This document shows, one piece after another, positions 1 to 11,587 of a stretch of 64,000 nt of DNA (its first letter is position 1; the number at the start of each line of letters is the position of its first letter). The stretch lies in contig OX246741.1 of the NCBI GenBank assembly GCA_945910005.1, forward strand, positions 13,654,890-13,718,889. Direction: 5' to 3'. Under the pieces are notes generated by a model. The model had not been told where the DNA came from. It searched no databases and was given only the letters and a program-made list of their open reading frames with translations. The translations under genes were made by a program, and so were the position numbers. The DNA comes from Isoperla grammatica. Lineage: Eukaryota > Arthropoda > Insecta > Plecoptera > Perlodidae.

Positions 1-157
1 CGGCAAGGCCACTAGGCCACGATGCGTTCACCTCGCACCTCCTTGCATACATGCTCAGTGCGTGCCGTCACAGCTAGAGGGACGTCGTTGCGTATTGCGC
101 GGCAAGGCCACTAGGCCACGATGCGTTCACCTCGCACCTCTCTGCATACATGCTCTC
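1..157. repeat. Minisatellite, 99-bp unit, cut by window start
   Basis: Positions 1-58 recur almost unchanged at 100-157, starting CGGCAAGGCCACTAGGCCAC. The spacer 59-99 is present once. The array probably continues upstream of the window. No coding function is implied. Confidence 0.9.
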
Positions 158-713
158 CTGATACCAGCGATCATATTAAAACAGCACAAAATCAACTTCA
201 GAAGAACGCTAACAATATTCAAAAAGGGGAAAATAACCACAATATCGTTTCGTACGAACTGAAAGTGGATTTTAAAAGTTTCAAATATGTTAATCGTTAC
301 GGCTGATATTGCCTTTAGTCAATAAACTAATTAACCTATTTCGGAACGCTTGTAATACATTTTCAGCTGTTACGAAACCATATCGTGGATATTTATTACT
401 TTTTAATAATGTGCAGCATAGCGAGACTTTCCTTCCGCCTTATACGCACTCAACGGTATCCACGCCATTACCAGATTGTTATATACCCCCACTGTGGGCT
501 AAGCTTAACACCCAACGGGGCATAATCTACATGAGGGTTATTTTGTATATTGACGATGTTCGGTATGATACGATCTGACATATTGTCTTCCCCCTTTGTC
601 AACCTCTCAGACATATCCTCTTTGACAGCCATTCGTTTTTATCGCTAACGTTTTCTACCCTAGGGCTATAGCGTTCTCTGTATGGTTTGTCAACTTTTAA
701 CTAACAATACTTC
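158..713. other. Unassigned AT-rich stretch
   Basis: I see no repeat, RNA gene or convincing coding signal. An 89-codon open frame at 309-578 has no recognisable motif. Confidence 0.6.
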
Positions 714-944
714 AGGGCCTAGATTCGCAAAGATGCCTAACTCAAAGTTGTACTAAGTTAGGCACTTCCTAGCTAGATAAATCAAGATAAATCATCTCTG
801 GCTATTATTACACATTCACAAATAAAATGTTGTTAGTTAAATTGTTGATATTTACCATATATTATCTTTATGACATTGCAGATCAACATATGCGTGATTT
901 GTATCACTAAGATTTGCATAGGCACCTTTGTAAATCTGGGCCCT
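714..944. mobile_element. MITE-like inverted-repeat element
   Basis: The left end AGGGCCTAGATTCGCAAAG is an imperfect inverted copy of the right end, whose complement reads AGGGCCCAGATTTACAAAG. The match continues to about 27 bp per arm. An internal inverted pair, TGCCTAAC and GTTAGGCA, lies just inside the left arm. No transposase frame is present. The target-site duplication is unclear: the flanks are TCA and TGA if the end is taken as GGGCC. Probably a non-autonomous DNA transposon. Confidence 0.6.
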
Positions 945-945
945 G

Positions 946-1332
946 ATATCTAATAAAAAACAGTTCGTAAAGTTTAAACCGTGCTCCACTACATAAAAGT
1001 ACACCACTGCCTTACTTCAATTTAACTGTAACCACTAACCAATGCTTTGACCAAAGATTTTATTATTGTATTTTAAACAATTTAATTCCATGTCAATTCA
1101 ATTATCTATAGACTGTTAGCCGAGCGGCTGAAACGAAACATCTCGATGCTACCAGAAGGGGCTCTGTACTTGTGTGCACGACACACGCGTAGCCTCGTAC
1201 GTAGCTGCACGCACATCTTCACATTGATTCTCCGTGGTGAGCTGGGGACGAGGCTTTGATAATTATACTGCGTTGATTAATGTCACGCCATCATAATATG
1301 CTGTACTAGAATAACTAGGGACGTGCACGGAT
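946..1332. other. Unassigned, with a weak tRNA A-box-like motif
   Basis: At 1116-1130 TAGCCGAGCGG resembles the A box of Leu/Ser tRNAs. No B box follows within 100 bp, so this is at most a degraded SINE head. Nothing else is seen. Confidence 0.3.
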
Positions 1333-1470
1333 GCGATTCTGAATGGCCGTGATAAGTTTAACGCATGCTTTTTGTCGTTACAGTAGGCAATGCAAGGCGG
1401 TGATTGGCTCACTGCCTTCTTTTAACGACTAAAACTCGGGTTAAACTTATCGACGCCGATTCAGAATCGC
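1333..1470. mobile_element. Palindromic hairpin element
   Basis: GCGATTCTGAAT at the left end pairs with ATTCAGAATCGC at the right. Inside, GATAAGTTTAAC pairs with GTTAAACTTATC, and TCGTTA pairs with TAACGA. Arms are about 50 bp around a loop near 1385-1420. It looks like a small MITE. Target duplications were not found. Confidence 0.6.
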
Positions 1471-1703
1471 GGCCCAGGGGTTATTACTGTTATGATCACT
1501 TATATTCGAAGCGGCAGGCTCAAGCGTTAGCTGATCGCAAACCAAAATTGGCCAATTTGTCTATATTTGTAGGCATCTATAAGGTTCACTATAATATGGC
1601 AAGACGAAGTAATCTTCCTAGGTGGTTTTGGAATATCTTGTTTATGAGATATGTGATGTTCATGATTTTTTAACATTAGGGCTGTACAAAGTCATACACT
1701 TAG

Positions 1704-1797
1704 TGCACAACAGTCGACACAAGTGAATGCGCGCTACAGTACGGTTATTATGCACAACAGCCGACACAGTGAATGCGCGCTACAGTTCGGTTATTAT
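1704..1797. repeat. Tandem duplication, 47-bp unit, two copies
   Basis: The unit begins TGCACAACAG and contains GTGAATGCGCGCTACAG. Copies at 1704-1750 and 1751-1797 differ at a few bases. Confidence 0.85.
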
Positions 1798-2159
1798 GCT
1801 CCAGAGAATCTATTATCAGCATGAGATATTTGGATGGAGCTCTTCCAGCCTGAGGGGGGAGGCCGAGATTGTGCCCCAAGTACAGCCGGGTTCATAACCG
1901 CAGACACTTGTCGCTCAATGTCTGCACTGACCTGTTGCATCACAAGTACACAACACTCCAAAGCACCCACCCTGCAGAACACCCGATTTCTCTACATTAA
2001 AATTGTTTTAAAATTGTCACAATTAGTAAAACAAAATGAATTAGCGTCTAGAGAGAATTTAGTACTCGTTCTTATGAATGTCTTTTCGTTCCATAAAATA
2101 TTATCATTTATCAAATGTAATGTTTTTAAATAAAATTGTAAGTAAAAACTTACTTGCAC

Positions 2160-2376
2160 ACTTGCAAACACCTTTCACCATTAAATACAACATTCGGGAA
2201 AAACCAGGAATATTTATTGGAACACTCACAAAAAAAGAGCACTAAATTATCCATGGGATGATATATTTTGGTTTATACTAAAATAATAATAATAATAATA
2301 ATTAAAAAAAAATGGTTTATACTTATATGTGACAATTTTCAAGTATTTTAAAAGCATTTATAACTGACAGAAATCG
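2160..2376. repeat. Dispersed repeat family B, copy 1
   Basis: Shares ordered blocks (CACCTTTCAC, AAGAGCACTAAATT, GATGATATATTTTG, GTGACAATTTT, AAAGCATTTATA) with 50285-50415, 56330-56500 and 56936-57025. Copies are strongly diverged, so this is an old interspersed element of unknown class. It includes a short (AAT)n run at 2281-2301. Confidence 0.55.
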
Positions 2377-3080
2377 GGAGAGACACACAGCTTCACATGA
2401 ATCTTTTGACTTAAAACGGAAAGAATCTTAATCTTCTGCACTCAGGAAGCATTTGTCACAACTGAAACGTTACATCGTTGTAATTGAAACACGAACAAAT
2501 TTTCAACACGTTTGAAAACGACAGTAACACCAAATCCCCGCAAAAAAAGCTAAGTAATAACTATCATAATCTGACCGTGGAAATATAAGAATCGCGCTCA
2601 GCATTTTACTGTGTACACTTGTTACATTTTTCGCCTCGAAAGAACTCAATTGATGTTACTCTTAAGTTCAACTCAACAAGTCCTTACTATTTTCCTAATA
2701 GATTGCGACGCGTTATTTTTCAATCGCTCAGCAAGTAAAAAAAACTATCCATAGCGTATACGTATGTGAACGTATACTACTCTATCTATGTCACCATCTA
2801 AAAACTCGAGATATATTTCGTCACCGCCTGTGTATAAATTAAGGCTTCGAAAAAACAAAATTTTGGCTCCAGAACACAGTAGCATCACTCTTTAGTTTTA
2901 TGTATAGCTATAAGTCAGTATAAATTATCTCACTTAACATTAAACTGGCAACGTTTTGTAAGAAAAAAAGCGAATAACATTATTTCACGCATTACAGATT
3001 TTCACCTCCCCCCTCCATTTTGCGCGCTGCATAAAACGTTCGGCAAATCCCTGAAAGAAAACGGAACACCCCTATAAATC
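2377..3080. other. Unassigned AT-rich stretch
   Basis: No repeat structure or coding signal recognised. Confidence 0.6.
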
Positions 3081-3130
3081 TCTGGAATCTTCCGCGCCTT
3101 ATAAACCCTGCACATATACGAGACTCCACA
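3081..3130 (+). promoter_or_regulatory. Possible promoter: heat-shock element plus TATA
   Basis: GGAATCTTCC at 3084-3093 fits the nGAAnnTTCn heat-shock-factor site. TTATAAA at 3099-3105 is a good TATA box about 6 bp downstream. An ATG in moderate context follows at 3159. The arrangement resembles a stress-type core promoter, but no downstream gene is recognisable and chance occurrence is possible. Confidence 0.3.
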
Positions 3131-3158
3131 CTCGCTCGCTCGACTCGTTATCGGCGCA

Positions 3159-3215
3159 ATGGTCGGTCGCATCTCGGCTCCCATTGAACCGTCAAGACCA
3201 GTTATTTTCATCTAA
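3159..3215 (+). CDS. Small ORF of 18 codons downstream of the possible promoter
   Basis: ATG at 3159 has G at +4. It encodes MVGRISAPIEPSRPVIFI and stops with TAA at 3213-3215. It is listed only because it follows the TATA/HSE-like pair by about 54 bp. It may be an upstream ORF, part of a longer spliced exon, or meaningless. No homology is recognised. Confidence 0.15.
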   Translation: MVGRISAPIEPSRPVIFI

Positions 3216-3395
3216 TTGCCACTTGATTTGATAACCCTAAGACCCCAACCCAACGTGCTCAACTCAACTCATAACTAAATTAGTTGGGCGCTATTGTTAC
3301 AACACAACGGAACAAGTTGCGCGGCTCTTGACTTAAAGCTAACGTGTTTAGTGATAACCCTGATACGCGGTGGATGCATAAAAGAACATATAGTA

Positions 3396-3966
3396 TAGGG
3401 CGTGTCTGAATTGAGCAATACATGCGTACTTCTTGCTAAGTTCGAACTTTACCTTGTCTTAAGTACGGAAGTGACGTCATTGTTGATGTCTGAAACGCAA
3501 AGTTTGCGAGACAAGTATGGGAGTTCACGAGTACAAAATCATGCGTTCTCGTGAACTTGACTTACAAACTCAAAATGGCTGTCAGAAGACCAGGCTCTGT
3601 GTGGAAATTTAATTATCAAATTTTATTTATATTTGTGACTTGAACACCATTTAAGTTGAAATAATTGTTCTTTCTATGATCTTAATTGTAAAACATATAA
3701 GCTATGCCTAAGTTTATTAATTGCGGCCGCCACTACGGACGTTTTTTTTTATTTATTTATTTGCCTGTCGATTAATACATGGTACAAATATAGGCATCGT
3801 CAATCTTACTTAATCTCACTTCTGTCCAATTATTTTTAGGCACTAAAGTCATTCCCTCCAAGAGTTATCTGAATTCAAGTAAGTCAAGTTCGGAAGTTCA
3901 CGAGTCAAGTACACAAGTACAAGTACAAGTTGGCAAGTGCGTGAGCTTACAAATCAGACACGCCCA
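3396..3966. mobile_element. TA-flanked TIR element with subterminal repeats
   Basis: The left end is TAGGGCGTGTCTGA and the right end is TCAGACACGCCCA, with TA on both sides (3394-3395 and 3967-3968). Subterminal zones carry repeated AAGT/ACTTG-type words, such as 3905-3935 and 3430-3470, typical of transposase-binding repeats. There is no transposase frame. It contains one TGACGTCA (3472-3479) and a T-rich (ATTT)n-like run at 3745-3762. Probably a non-autonomous Tc1/mariner-like or other TA-targeting element. Confidence 0.6.
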
Positions 3967-3968
3967 TA

Positions 3969-4604
3969 GACGTTATACTGAGGTCGTACACTCTATCTCT
4001 GACATGTATCAATCAAGGATTGTAGATAAATCATCTTTCAAGGAAATGCAACAAAATGATTAGAATCCATTTAGGCGGCTACAAAACATGAAAGACAACT
4101 TCCATAACTCAGATTAGCGTATATATGCTGCCTACAACTGTCTAAAAACGAGTACAGTAGTGAGCATACCCAAAAGAAAGTATTCGAAGACACATTATAA
4201 AAATAAATTGACCCCACTATAAATCAATTTTCAACTTGATTAAGTACATTATAAATACTAAATAGATTCGAATAACGCGTAATTGACTAATTGGTGATGT
4301 CGGGGAGAAACAAGTCTGCCAGATTCCTGTCCGCCAGTCCTCTATGTACATATATGTGTGCATGTCTTGTCTTGGGTTGCGATTTATAAAAGTTGGCACC
4401 ACAGAGGCCTACGTAAATCAAGAGTCGGACAAAACATGTGTTTAAACAATGTCCTTTTTTTGTCTATTGTACATAGTTTAAATTGACATCCATATATCAT
4501 GTAACATGATCAAAGGACAAATAAAAAATATGATATGAATGCTATGATCAGACATCATTCGGCGCATATAGGTAGATGACGGACGGAACACTACCGTGTA
4601 TAGT
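3969..4604. other. Unassigned stretch
   Basis: No repeat, RNA or coding feature recognised. Confidence 0.6.
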
Positions 4605-4621
4605 GGGGGGGGGGGGGGGGG
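4605..4621 (+). repeat. Poly-G run (17)
   Basis: Uninterrupted G tract. Confidence 0.95.
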
Positions 4622-6067
4622 ACGTCACACAATTCGTGTTTCATCCGTCAACGGCGTGACGTCATTATATTGTTATTTATACAATCAATAATGGGCACGC
4701 CGCCAAAGGGACGTTTAACATCACAATGTTTTTCTGCCGCGTACATTACATACTGAGAAAGAAAACTTTAAATATGGTTTGACATTAACGGTAACAACTG
4801 GGCTACTGTATATTTCCGGCCATCAATATATATAATGCCAACAAATAATTGTACGACTCGGCTTTATTGGGATTGGGATTATTAGGGTCTTGGGATGGAC
4901 CATTGCTTTTGTTCACCGTGATGAAAGAAATACAATACTCGAAGTGTCGCAGAAACGTACATATTGTATTGAGCTACTTACAGATACGAGTCTTGTATAT
5001 TATTTTTTGGCACAGTAAGGGACAGTTTGAGTTGAAACAACAATCGACTGTCGTCTGTAGTTTTACGTTATCGCTTCTTATACAGGAAATTGGCAGCAAT
5101 AACCCCCACAAAAATAAGAACATGACAGCTTCGGTCTGGCTGTATAGGATCGTACAAACCAATCTTTCATACACACAACTTTCCTTTCGCCGACAACATC
5201 ATATTCCTACAAATATCTTGGCAGCTCAAAGCGTCTATAGTACAGAGAAAAGAGATGTCGATTGCATCATTGTATTCATGACAAGCAGATGCTTGAATCT
5301 ATACGGTAGTGAATGAAGGTGCTAGTTCCTTCACTTCACAGCAATGGTCGGCGCCACGTGGCAACATCATGTTTCAATGCAACATTCGTGTTAGTTAGAG
5401 ACAAGAGTTAAGTTGTATATTAATATAACCGACATTTCACTTCATTCAAATCTATTTAAAAAACATAGCAAAGAGGTATATCTTCTATTTATTCACATTG
5501 TAGGCATAATATGCTTATATTTATAATATATAATTATATATAGATAATAAAATGAAATTCACATTTTCAAACGTGTATTTTTATATTATTTGGTTCCTCC
5601 CATCCGACAAACCTATGTACGATATGAGCGTATCCTTGATATGATATAAGCTGCACAGGTCAAGAAGAAGCAAGCATAAACATGCAAAGAGAGCTTATAT
5701 ACAAAGCGACAACCGCCCGTTGACGTTGACCGGAAGCTCGTTTCGCGTCCTCGAATCAATGCCCAAAGAACACCACCTGTAACATGACGTGGCGTCGCGA
5801 CGCCGGATGTGTAATCAGGTTGCCGGGACAAATGCGGGACGCCGCTTAACGCGACGGGGCCAATCTCTCACGTGGGCGCCCTCCAGTCAGAGTCTAATAT
5901 ATCCTCACGGCCAGGTAGGAGGGTAATGTAAACATATCATACAGACGGAGAGCGAGTGTATTGGAGTTGAAGCAGGCGTGACGTCACAGCCCAGAGGAGA
6001 TGTACGTACATACGTCATATAACTCATATACGGAGATGTAACCGAAGAGGATGGGCAATAAAATACA
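4622..6067. other. Unassigned; one long chance-type open frame
   Basis: A frame stays open over 4849-5316 on the plus strand, with its first ATG at 4921 (131 codons). It has no recognisable motif, and one frame of this length is roughly expected by chance in 64 kb. TGACGTCA occurs at 4657 and 5979. Confidence 0.5.
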
Positions 6068-6084
6068 CCCCCCCCCCCCCCCCC
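6068..6084 (+). repeat. Poly-C run (17)
   Basis: Uninterrupted C tract. Confidence 0.95.
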
Positions 6085-6359
6085 ATTTTTACATGTGTGA
6101 TACAGAATATATAAGTATTCGTGGCGGTTCAGGTTTCTATGATATGGTAACTAATCCAGGTAAAATACCGTTCTATATATATATATCTTGACCCCGTTTC
6201 CAACATTAATTTATCGGGTAGGGGGGAGTAGCAGAGTACTCCATGTCTTGGGCTAATGTCTTCGTTGCCGGCTAGCCAGGCCTGACACAACCACCTCCTC
6301 AACCTCTTCCTCGATCACTTCTTCCGTTACCAGAGGGCTGTTTAGTAGTTCCCTCCATC

Positions 6360-6363
<4 letters not shown>

Positions 6364-6427
<64 letters not shown>
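6364..6427. repeat. (TA)n microsatellite
   Basis: About 32 perfect TA dinucleotides. Confidence 0.98.
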
Positions 6428-6430
<3 letters not shown>

Positions 6431-7248
6431 AGTTAAACTGAAGCTAAACTAGATTGCACAAGACAAAAATACTTGTGGTATACAGATAAGATAATTAGAA
6501 AAAATGTAGCTTAAATAAATTTGTTACAAAGAATCGCAACAATGAATATGCCAATCTCGTGGTGAAAGAAGTGTTTTATTGATGGTTGCATAGTTTAAAG
6601 AATACCTTATAATATGCCACGCTTAAATACCAAGATAAGGAATCAGCATGTCTTGAAGAGCGCACGTGCATATCTCACGTGTGGCAATATAGACTGAATG
6701 TATAAGTGATCCCTGCATCTCATATAACTAAGCCACGTACGCGACGCTAAACGCAGAACCGCCTTCTAGAATCTAGATAATATAAGAAATGGAATTCGCT
6801 GATTTCTCAACGGGCTCAGGGATTTGCTCTTGTTTGTATTGTAAGGGGTTTACAGCTCCTGATATAGAACACGTTTATACGCGCCATAAAAAAGAGGATT
6901 GAGAAACTTGAGGAATATTCTCAATACCCTGATACAACACATTTCTTAAGATCATTTTGAGAACGTAATAACTCGAAAGTCTTGATAAACATTACATTTC
7001 AAGTTGTCTGAGTTTGAATCAAGACTCCTGGCGTGCCACACCTTTCTCACCTCACCAGTCTCAACAGCTTGAGAACGCTGCACAATAATAAAATGAGGCT
7101 AATAACGGACATTAAGGTTCGTAAGAACATAGACCGGATTTAAAAAAAAAAAAAATATTTTACTAATAATTGTTATGTGAATGTCCTTTTATAGCAAATT
7201 TATAAATAATTGGTTTCCGTTATGATAAAAAAATTGGAAATGTTGTTA
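6428..7248. other. Unassigned stretch
   Basis: No gene or repeat recognised except a 14-A run near 7142. Confidence 0.6.
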
Positions 7249-7325
7249 ATCAGTTTTTAGTCCTTATGAAACTAAATTTGATTATTATACTTAACCACTT
7301 TTTAAATATTATGTAGCGTTTTTAA
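7249..7325. repeat. Dispersed repeat family C, copy 1
   Basis: Shares the ordered words TCCTTATGAAACTAAA, a GATTATTA-like block, and AATATTATGTAGCGTTT with 47565-47640. The copies are diverged and in the same orientation. Confidence 0.4.
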
Positions 7326-7504
7326 GATATTTAATTTTGCGTGGTTCAATACTTTCCTCTTAAAACTCTATAAAGATTCATACATTTTGACATGCCAGTC
7401 TTTTCAGCATCTTGTTTTTGTTCTTCGGTTAACGGTAATGACGTACACACACCCCCGCATGCATGTAAAACTCATATTATTCACACAGATTTAGCTGTTG
7501 GCGC

Positions 7505-7550
7505 CGCTTGGGCTCGAACCTACGACTAGAAACAAATTACCCGCAGAGCG
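7505..7550 (-). mobile_element. tRNA-like B box (SINE remnant)
   Basis: Read on the minus strand, TAGGTTCGAGCCC fits the Pol III B box GGTTCGANNCC. Upstream sequence on that strand runs into the GA repeat, so the A-box half is lost or replaced. Probably a truncated tRNA-derived SINE. Confidence 0.35.
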
Positions 7551-7568
7551 AGAGAGCGAAAGAGAGAG

Positions 7569-7628
<60 letters not shown>
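7545..7628 (+). repeat. (GA)n microsatellite
   Basis: Nearly perfect GA array with a few CGA interruptions at its left end. Confidence 0.97.
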
Positions 7629-8339
7629 CCTAGACTGTTCGCCCGTATAGCAGTGACCCAATTACAGCTAATACAGGAGTATAGTAATAGCGCCACAGCG
7701 AAAGGTTCACCCCCCGGAGAACGAAGGAATGATTGCAGCCACGCGGTGACGAGATGCACGAGAGAGACACACAACTTTTAATCACCCCTGGGTCTGAGGG
7801 GATGAATACAACTATTGTATCACAGCCCACGTAGACGGAGAGACTGAGGCACGTATTGCTCTATCTCGTACATATACACTCGCCGGCATAATATGCATCA
7901 AGAGAAGGACAGAAACTGTATAATATGCACCTTAACATTTACTATATATGCACTTGTCTTGTTATTTTCCAGTATTATAAATAATACAATCTATGAATCA
8001 TTATAACGGGCCGGATTCACCGAGATTAGCCGAAATAATACCGATGGATAGAATTATGCATACGAAACGGTTGTTGATAAAGTCTGTTTTATTGTTTAAC
8101 GTCCTAGAAGGCTCATACGAATGAATGACCCTGAATTACACGGAACCAAGAGATGGATCGAATCACTAATCGTTCACATCCAGGCAAATACAGTGTTAAT
8201 AAAATGAGGGTACGTCGCAACACGGAGATGTTTGATAATATTGATGGCTTGATAATAATAATTAATGTTAAAGTAATTTAAGGCGTGCCAGTACACTGTC
8301 TTTCGAACAGACTGCATGAACACTAATAATAATAAATAT
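7629..8339. other. Unassigned stretch
   Basis: Nothing supported by structure or motif. GCATAATATGC-like words recur here (7886, 7920) and at 1293 and 5511, without visible context. Confidence 0.5.
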
Positions 8340-8417
8340 TGGTGGGGGTGCCGGGTTATATATCATGAGTAAACTCGAGTTCAGTGAAGATTGTTGATTT
8401 TGGTGGAGGTGCCGGTT
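8340..8417 (+). repeat. Two primer-binding-site-like motifs, 61 bp apart
   Basis: TGGTGGGGGTGCCGGGTT at 8340 and TGGTGGAGGTGCCGGTTCT at 8401 are complementary to a tRNA 3' end of the type CCCGGCACCTCCA plus CCA. The similarity stops where the T loop would begin. This is what a retroelement primer-binding site looks like. No LTR boundaries are evident. The same motif recurs at 43652 and 44333. Confidence 0.4.
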
Positions 8418-8950
8418 CTCCAGTTAAAACCAATCATGGACGTATGTAACCGTTTTGAATCGCGCAAAAGAAGAATAAATACACCCCAACCACTAAGGAC
8501 TTCTTACAGCATATTGTTATATATGAAGTGTGTTTAGATTCTTGAATATTACCGGCCAAATTAAATTACTCAAATGGCAGAATATTTTCCGTTTACCAAC
8601 CAATTAATTAAGAAAAGAGATTTACAACAAAAACCTTCCGTCATTTGTTTTTCTAATTGAATTTGAATTGAACGTCGTCAAAAATAACTCAGACAATGTG
8701 AGTTTCGAGTTGTTCGCTGCCATCTTCCGTTTGTATCAAATTAGACAATTTGAGATATTATTGAAAGGGGTTAAGGTTTATCAAAACACAATTAATTTTG
8801 CATCCTTTTTTGGTAATATCACTAGATCTTGAGAACATCTAGCCCCGCATGATTCCACATTTTCGATAGCAAATGTATTTTCAAAGACACAAACAAAATA
8901 CTTAAAATTCTCAAGTTTTTGAAGCTATTTGTGAAGTCAGACGAAATGCA
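8418..8950. other. Unassigned AT-rich stretch
   Basis: No feature recognised. Confidence 0.6.
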
Positions 8951-8958
8951 GTCCACAT

Positions 8959-9305
8959 TAGGGATGGGCAAATACGTTTAATAGCCTAAACGTTAAACCG
9001 TTTTTAAAACACGCGTTTAAACGTTTAGACGTTTTATTCGCTCTATCCCCTGCCACGAGATGAATAAAATGACCTTTGCAGTAAATTACCGAAAAGTTCC
9101 GAAATATTGGGTAAAATTACAATTTGTAGCTAGAAAAAAACTATAATAGTAGACTAGTACTGCAGTACGCTCTGTAGTAAAATATTTGTTTCTTATCTTT
9201 TATGCGAACACTTCTGTACACACGTTTAAACGAGGCGTAAAAAGTACAAACGTTTAAAGCCACTCCCACGTTTAAACGTTTAAACGTTTAAACGTCCCAT
9301 CCCTA
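8959..9305. mobile_element. hAT-superfamily non-autonomous transposon
   Basis: A perfect 8-bp target-site duplication GTCCACAT lies at 8951-8958 and 9306-9313. It flanks the ends TAGGGATGGG and CCCATCCCTA, close to the CAGGGATGGG-type ends known in animal hAT elements. Both subterminal regions are packed with CGTTTAAA-type words, four in a row at 9271-9295, probably transposase-binding or hairpin repeats. At 347 bp with no long frame, it depends on a transposase made elsewhere. The duplication is perfect, suggesting recent insertion. Confidence 0.88.
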
Positions 9306-9313
9306 GTCCACAT

Positions 9314-9671
9314 CCTCCCCACTTTCTTTTCCTTCCCCTTCCCCTTTCCTCCCCGCCATCCTACTTGCCCCTTTTCTCCAAACAACCCCCTATTTCATCT
9401 TCATATTTCAGCCACTCACCGTCTCGATTAGCCAAGTTGCAAAAATATGAGACGTTAAGCCCAAATATCTTTCTATCTATCCAACACTGATAAACTGATA
9501 AATTTCTTGTATATAGTTAACCTCATCAGAATGAAGTACTTTTTTAAAATAACAAAACAAAAACACTTGTTGTATATCAGACCATATTATAGCTCGCCAA
9601 AAGATTGCGGCTACATCCCGCCGTGGGTCCAACTACGACGATCACACGCAAGCAAGAACGCTGCTTGTAAC
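9314..9671. other. Polypyrimidine tract and SINE-tail-like sequence
   Basis: 9314-9400 is strongly C/T-rich on the plus strand. At 9440-9482 GAGACGTTAAGCCCAAATAT leads into ATCTATCT, resembling a SINE 3' tail ending in a short microsatellite. The hAT element above would then have inserted inside this older repeat. Inference only. Confidence 0.3.
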
Positions 9672-9828
9672 CGTCGCAGTACCGACAACGTCTCGGGCCC
9701 ATCATCGGCCTCCAGCGTGTTGTGGTAGTTGACATAGCCGCGATTACAACGTCGCAGTACCGACAACGTCTCGGAGCCATCATAGGCCTCCAGCGTGTTG
9801 TGGTAGTTGACATAGCCGCGATTACAAC
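9672..9828. repeat. Tandem duplication, 78-bp unit, two copies
   Basis: The unit starts CGTCGCAGTACCGACAACGT. Copies at 9672-9749 and 9750-9828 are about 95% alike. Since 78 is 26 codons, an antisense frame stays open through both, which is not evidence of coding. Confidence 0.9.
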
Positions 9829-10042
9829 GTTGCCAGATTAGAGGGTGGCCCCAGGGGACGCGGTACGAACGTCTTACGCATTGTGCGTGTATACGCGTGC
9901 GCGTATATATATATCCTAGCTCGTCTCGTGGTCTCCACGTTCCTAATCGCTTGAATTACACGAACACAATACATGAACGTTGTTTTCAAGCTAATCGAGA
10001 CGTCTGATTGTTGGTGATTGAATCAAGATACGTTTAACGGGA

Positions 10043-10215
10043 AACACGAGTCTTAACTATTAAAACCGCGCAAAATAATGAAGTTTTTTTATATAATATC
10101 AAAGAACGCAGCAGATAATACAGAAAAGTTGCAACTAACCAACACTTCAAATATTGCAGTTATTGCCGATTTTATTTAGTATCCAAACAAACTATTAATT
10201 CTTTAATCGGCTTCT
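10043..10215. repeat. Dispersed repeat family A, copy 1
   Basis: Ordered similarity to 14842-15005: GAGTCTTAAC, AAAACCGCGCAAAAT, CTAACCAACA, ATTGCAGTTATTGCCG, TTAATTCTTTAATCGGCTT. Same orientation, diverged. Confidence 0.5.
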
Positions 10216-11587
10216 AAAATAACAACCAAAAGGATAAAACAATATGCAACTTTTTAAAAGCAATGTTTATAAGTTCTATTCTTCATTCTACAACATGAAC
10301 TATTCTAACACAACATGAGAAGCGGGTGAAGGGAGATTACAAAATGGCGTCGAATGCAGGGGGTAGTGTATCGATGGTGAACTGCGTCGAACTAAGAAAT
10401 GCACAACTTACGTGGTAATCAACGCTAATTCACAATATTGAACGAAAATGACTTAAAACCCCGTGAAAGAGTGCCGACTGCCAAGTGCCCACTACTATAG
10501 AAAAGGAACCACCTCCCATTGGCTTGGTTAGCGTTTTGGTGTGCGCCCACTTAGGAAGATGGCACAGTAATCACTAAGCAGTCTAGACATACAGTCTACA
10601 TAACAAGAGACGGTTTAGTTCACTCGAGCACCAGACGGGATTTGTTTTTTACTTACATTTTTCACACTATTTAATCCTAACACCCTCGTCGAGTTTAAGT
10701 AATTATACAGTACTAACGTTCAAGCTCAGACAATGTGTCTCTTATGCGTTATTAATTTCTGTTTAGCATACTAACGTATACGTCATTATCATTCATAAAG
10801 ATGACATAATATACACACTGGGTCGATGGCGCGAAAGAAAATCGCATTAACTTCATTAAACCGAACACGAACTAAGTAAATTTAATTCTAATTCTAAACT
10901 AAACATAATACAATATATGCTCTTCGTCTTGCATATCTCGTGCTTTAATTTTGAAACCAAGTGTTATCATACATTCTAGTGATAGTTGTCAAATTAAGGA
11001 CTATTTCGTGTCATATGTTTCACGCACGAGTGATTATAAATGTTTTGTAATATTTTTATAATTTTGGAATAACAAATATATGGGTCTCTTGAAGAGAATA
11101 ATCCACATAACTAAATATTTGATCACAGCCAATCGAAACGTGATAGAAAGAGTAAAATAATATGTTGCTTAAAGCCGATATATCAACACAATATACTAAC
11201 TAGATGTAGTTTTATCAGTAAACACACTCATGGTTCTAGTGTGGGAACGGTATAGGCCTATGCTTAAAATCAATAGCTCAAACATTGTCGCAAGAAAATG
11301 AAAATAAGTTAAATGACGTAAATTCCCTAAATAATTTAATGCAATATTTTAAAAATGTTGCCAAGTTTCAACACCCTATACTTCACCCAACACGTATATG
11401 ATTGACGATAAATTTCCCCGTGAACACAAAAGGTTAAAGATCAATTTTTTTTGTTTTTATCGAAGTGGGTTTGAAACGGCTTTATTTTAAATTGTATCGG
11501 TCAGCTTTCGTAAGCCGTGAAGGCTCCAAGTGTTAAGGAAACACTCGAAACATCCCCGACGAGCATCTATCATAATTGGCTCTCAGA
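10216..11587. other. Unassigned stretch
   Basis: Only the small ORF at 10344 stands out; otherwise nothing supported. Confidence 0.5.
10344..10418 (+). CDS. Small ORF of 24 codons, possible first exon
   Basis: ATG at 10344 sits in a good context (AAAATGG). It begins MASNAGGSVSMVNCVELRNA and stops at TAA 10416-10418. The composition looks coding, but only a weak GT (AC|GTGG near 10410) could serve as splice donor. Unrecognised. It may be a chance ORF. Confidence 0.18.
   Translation: MASNAGGSVSMVNCVELRNAQLTW

Noticed and set aside
4849..5316. 155-codon frame as a gene
   Set aside because: No ATG at the upstream end, no motif, and a length roughly expected by chance in 64 kb of six frames.
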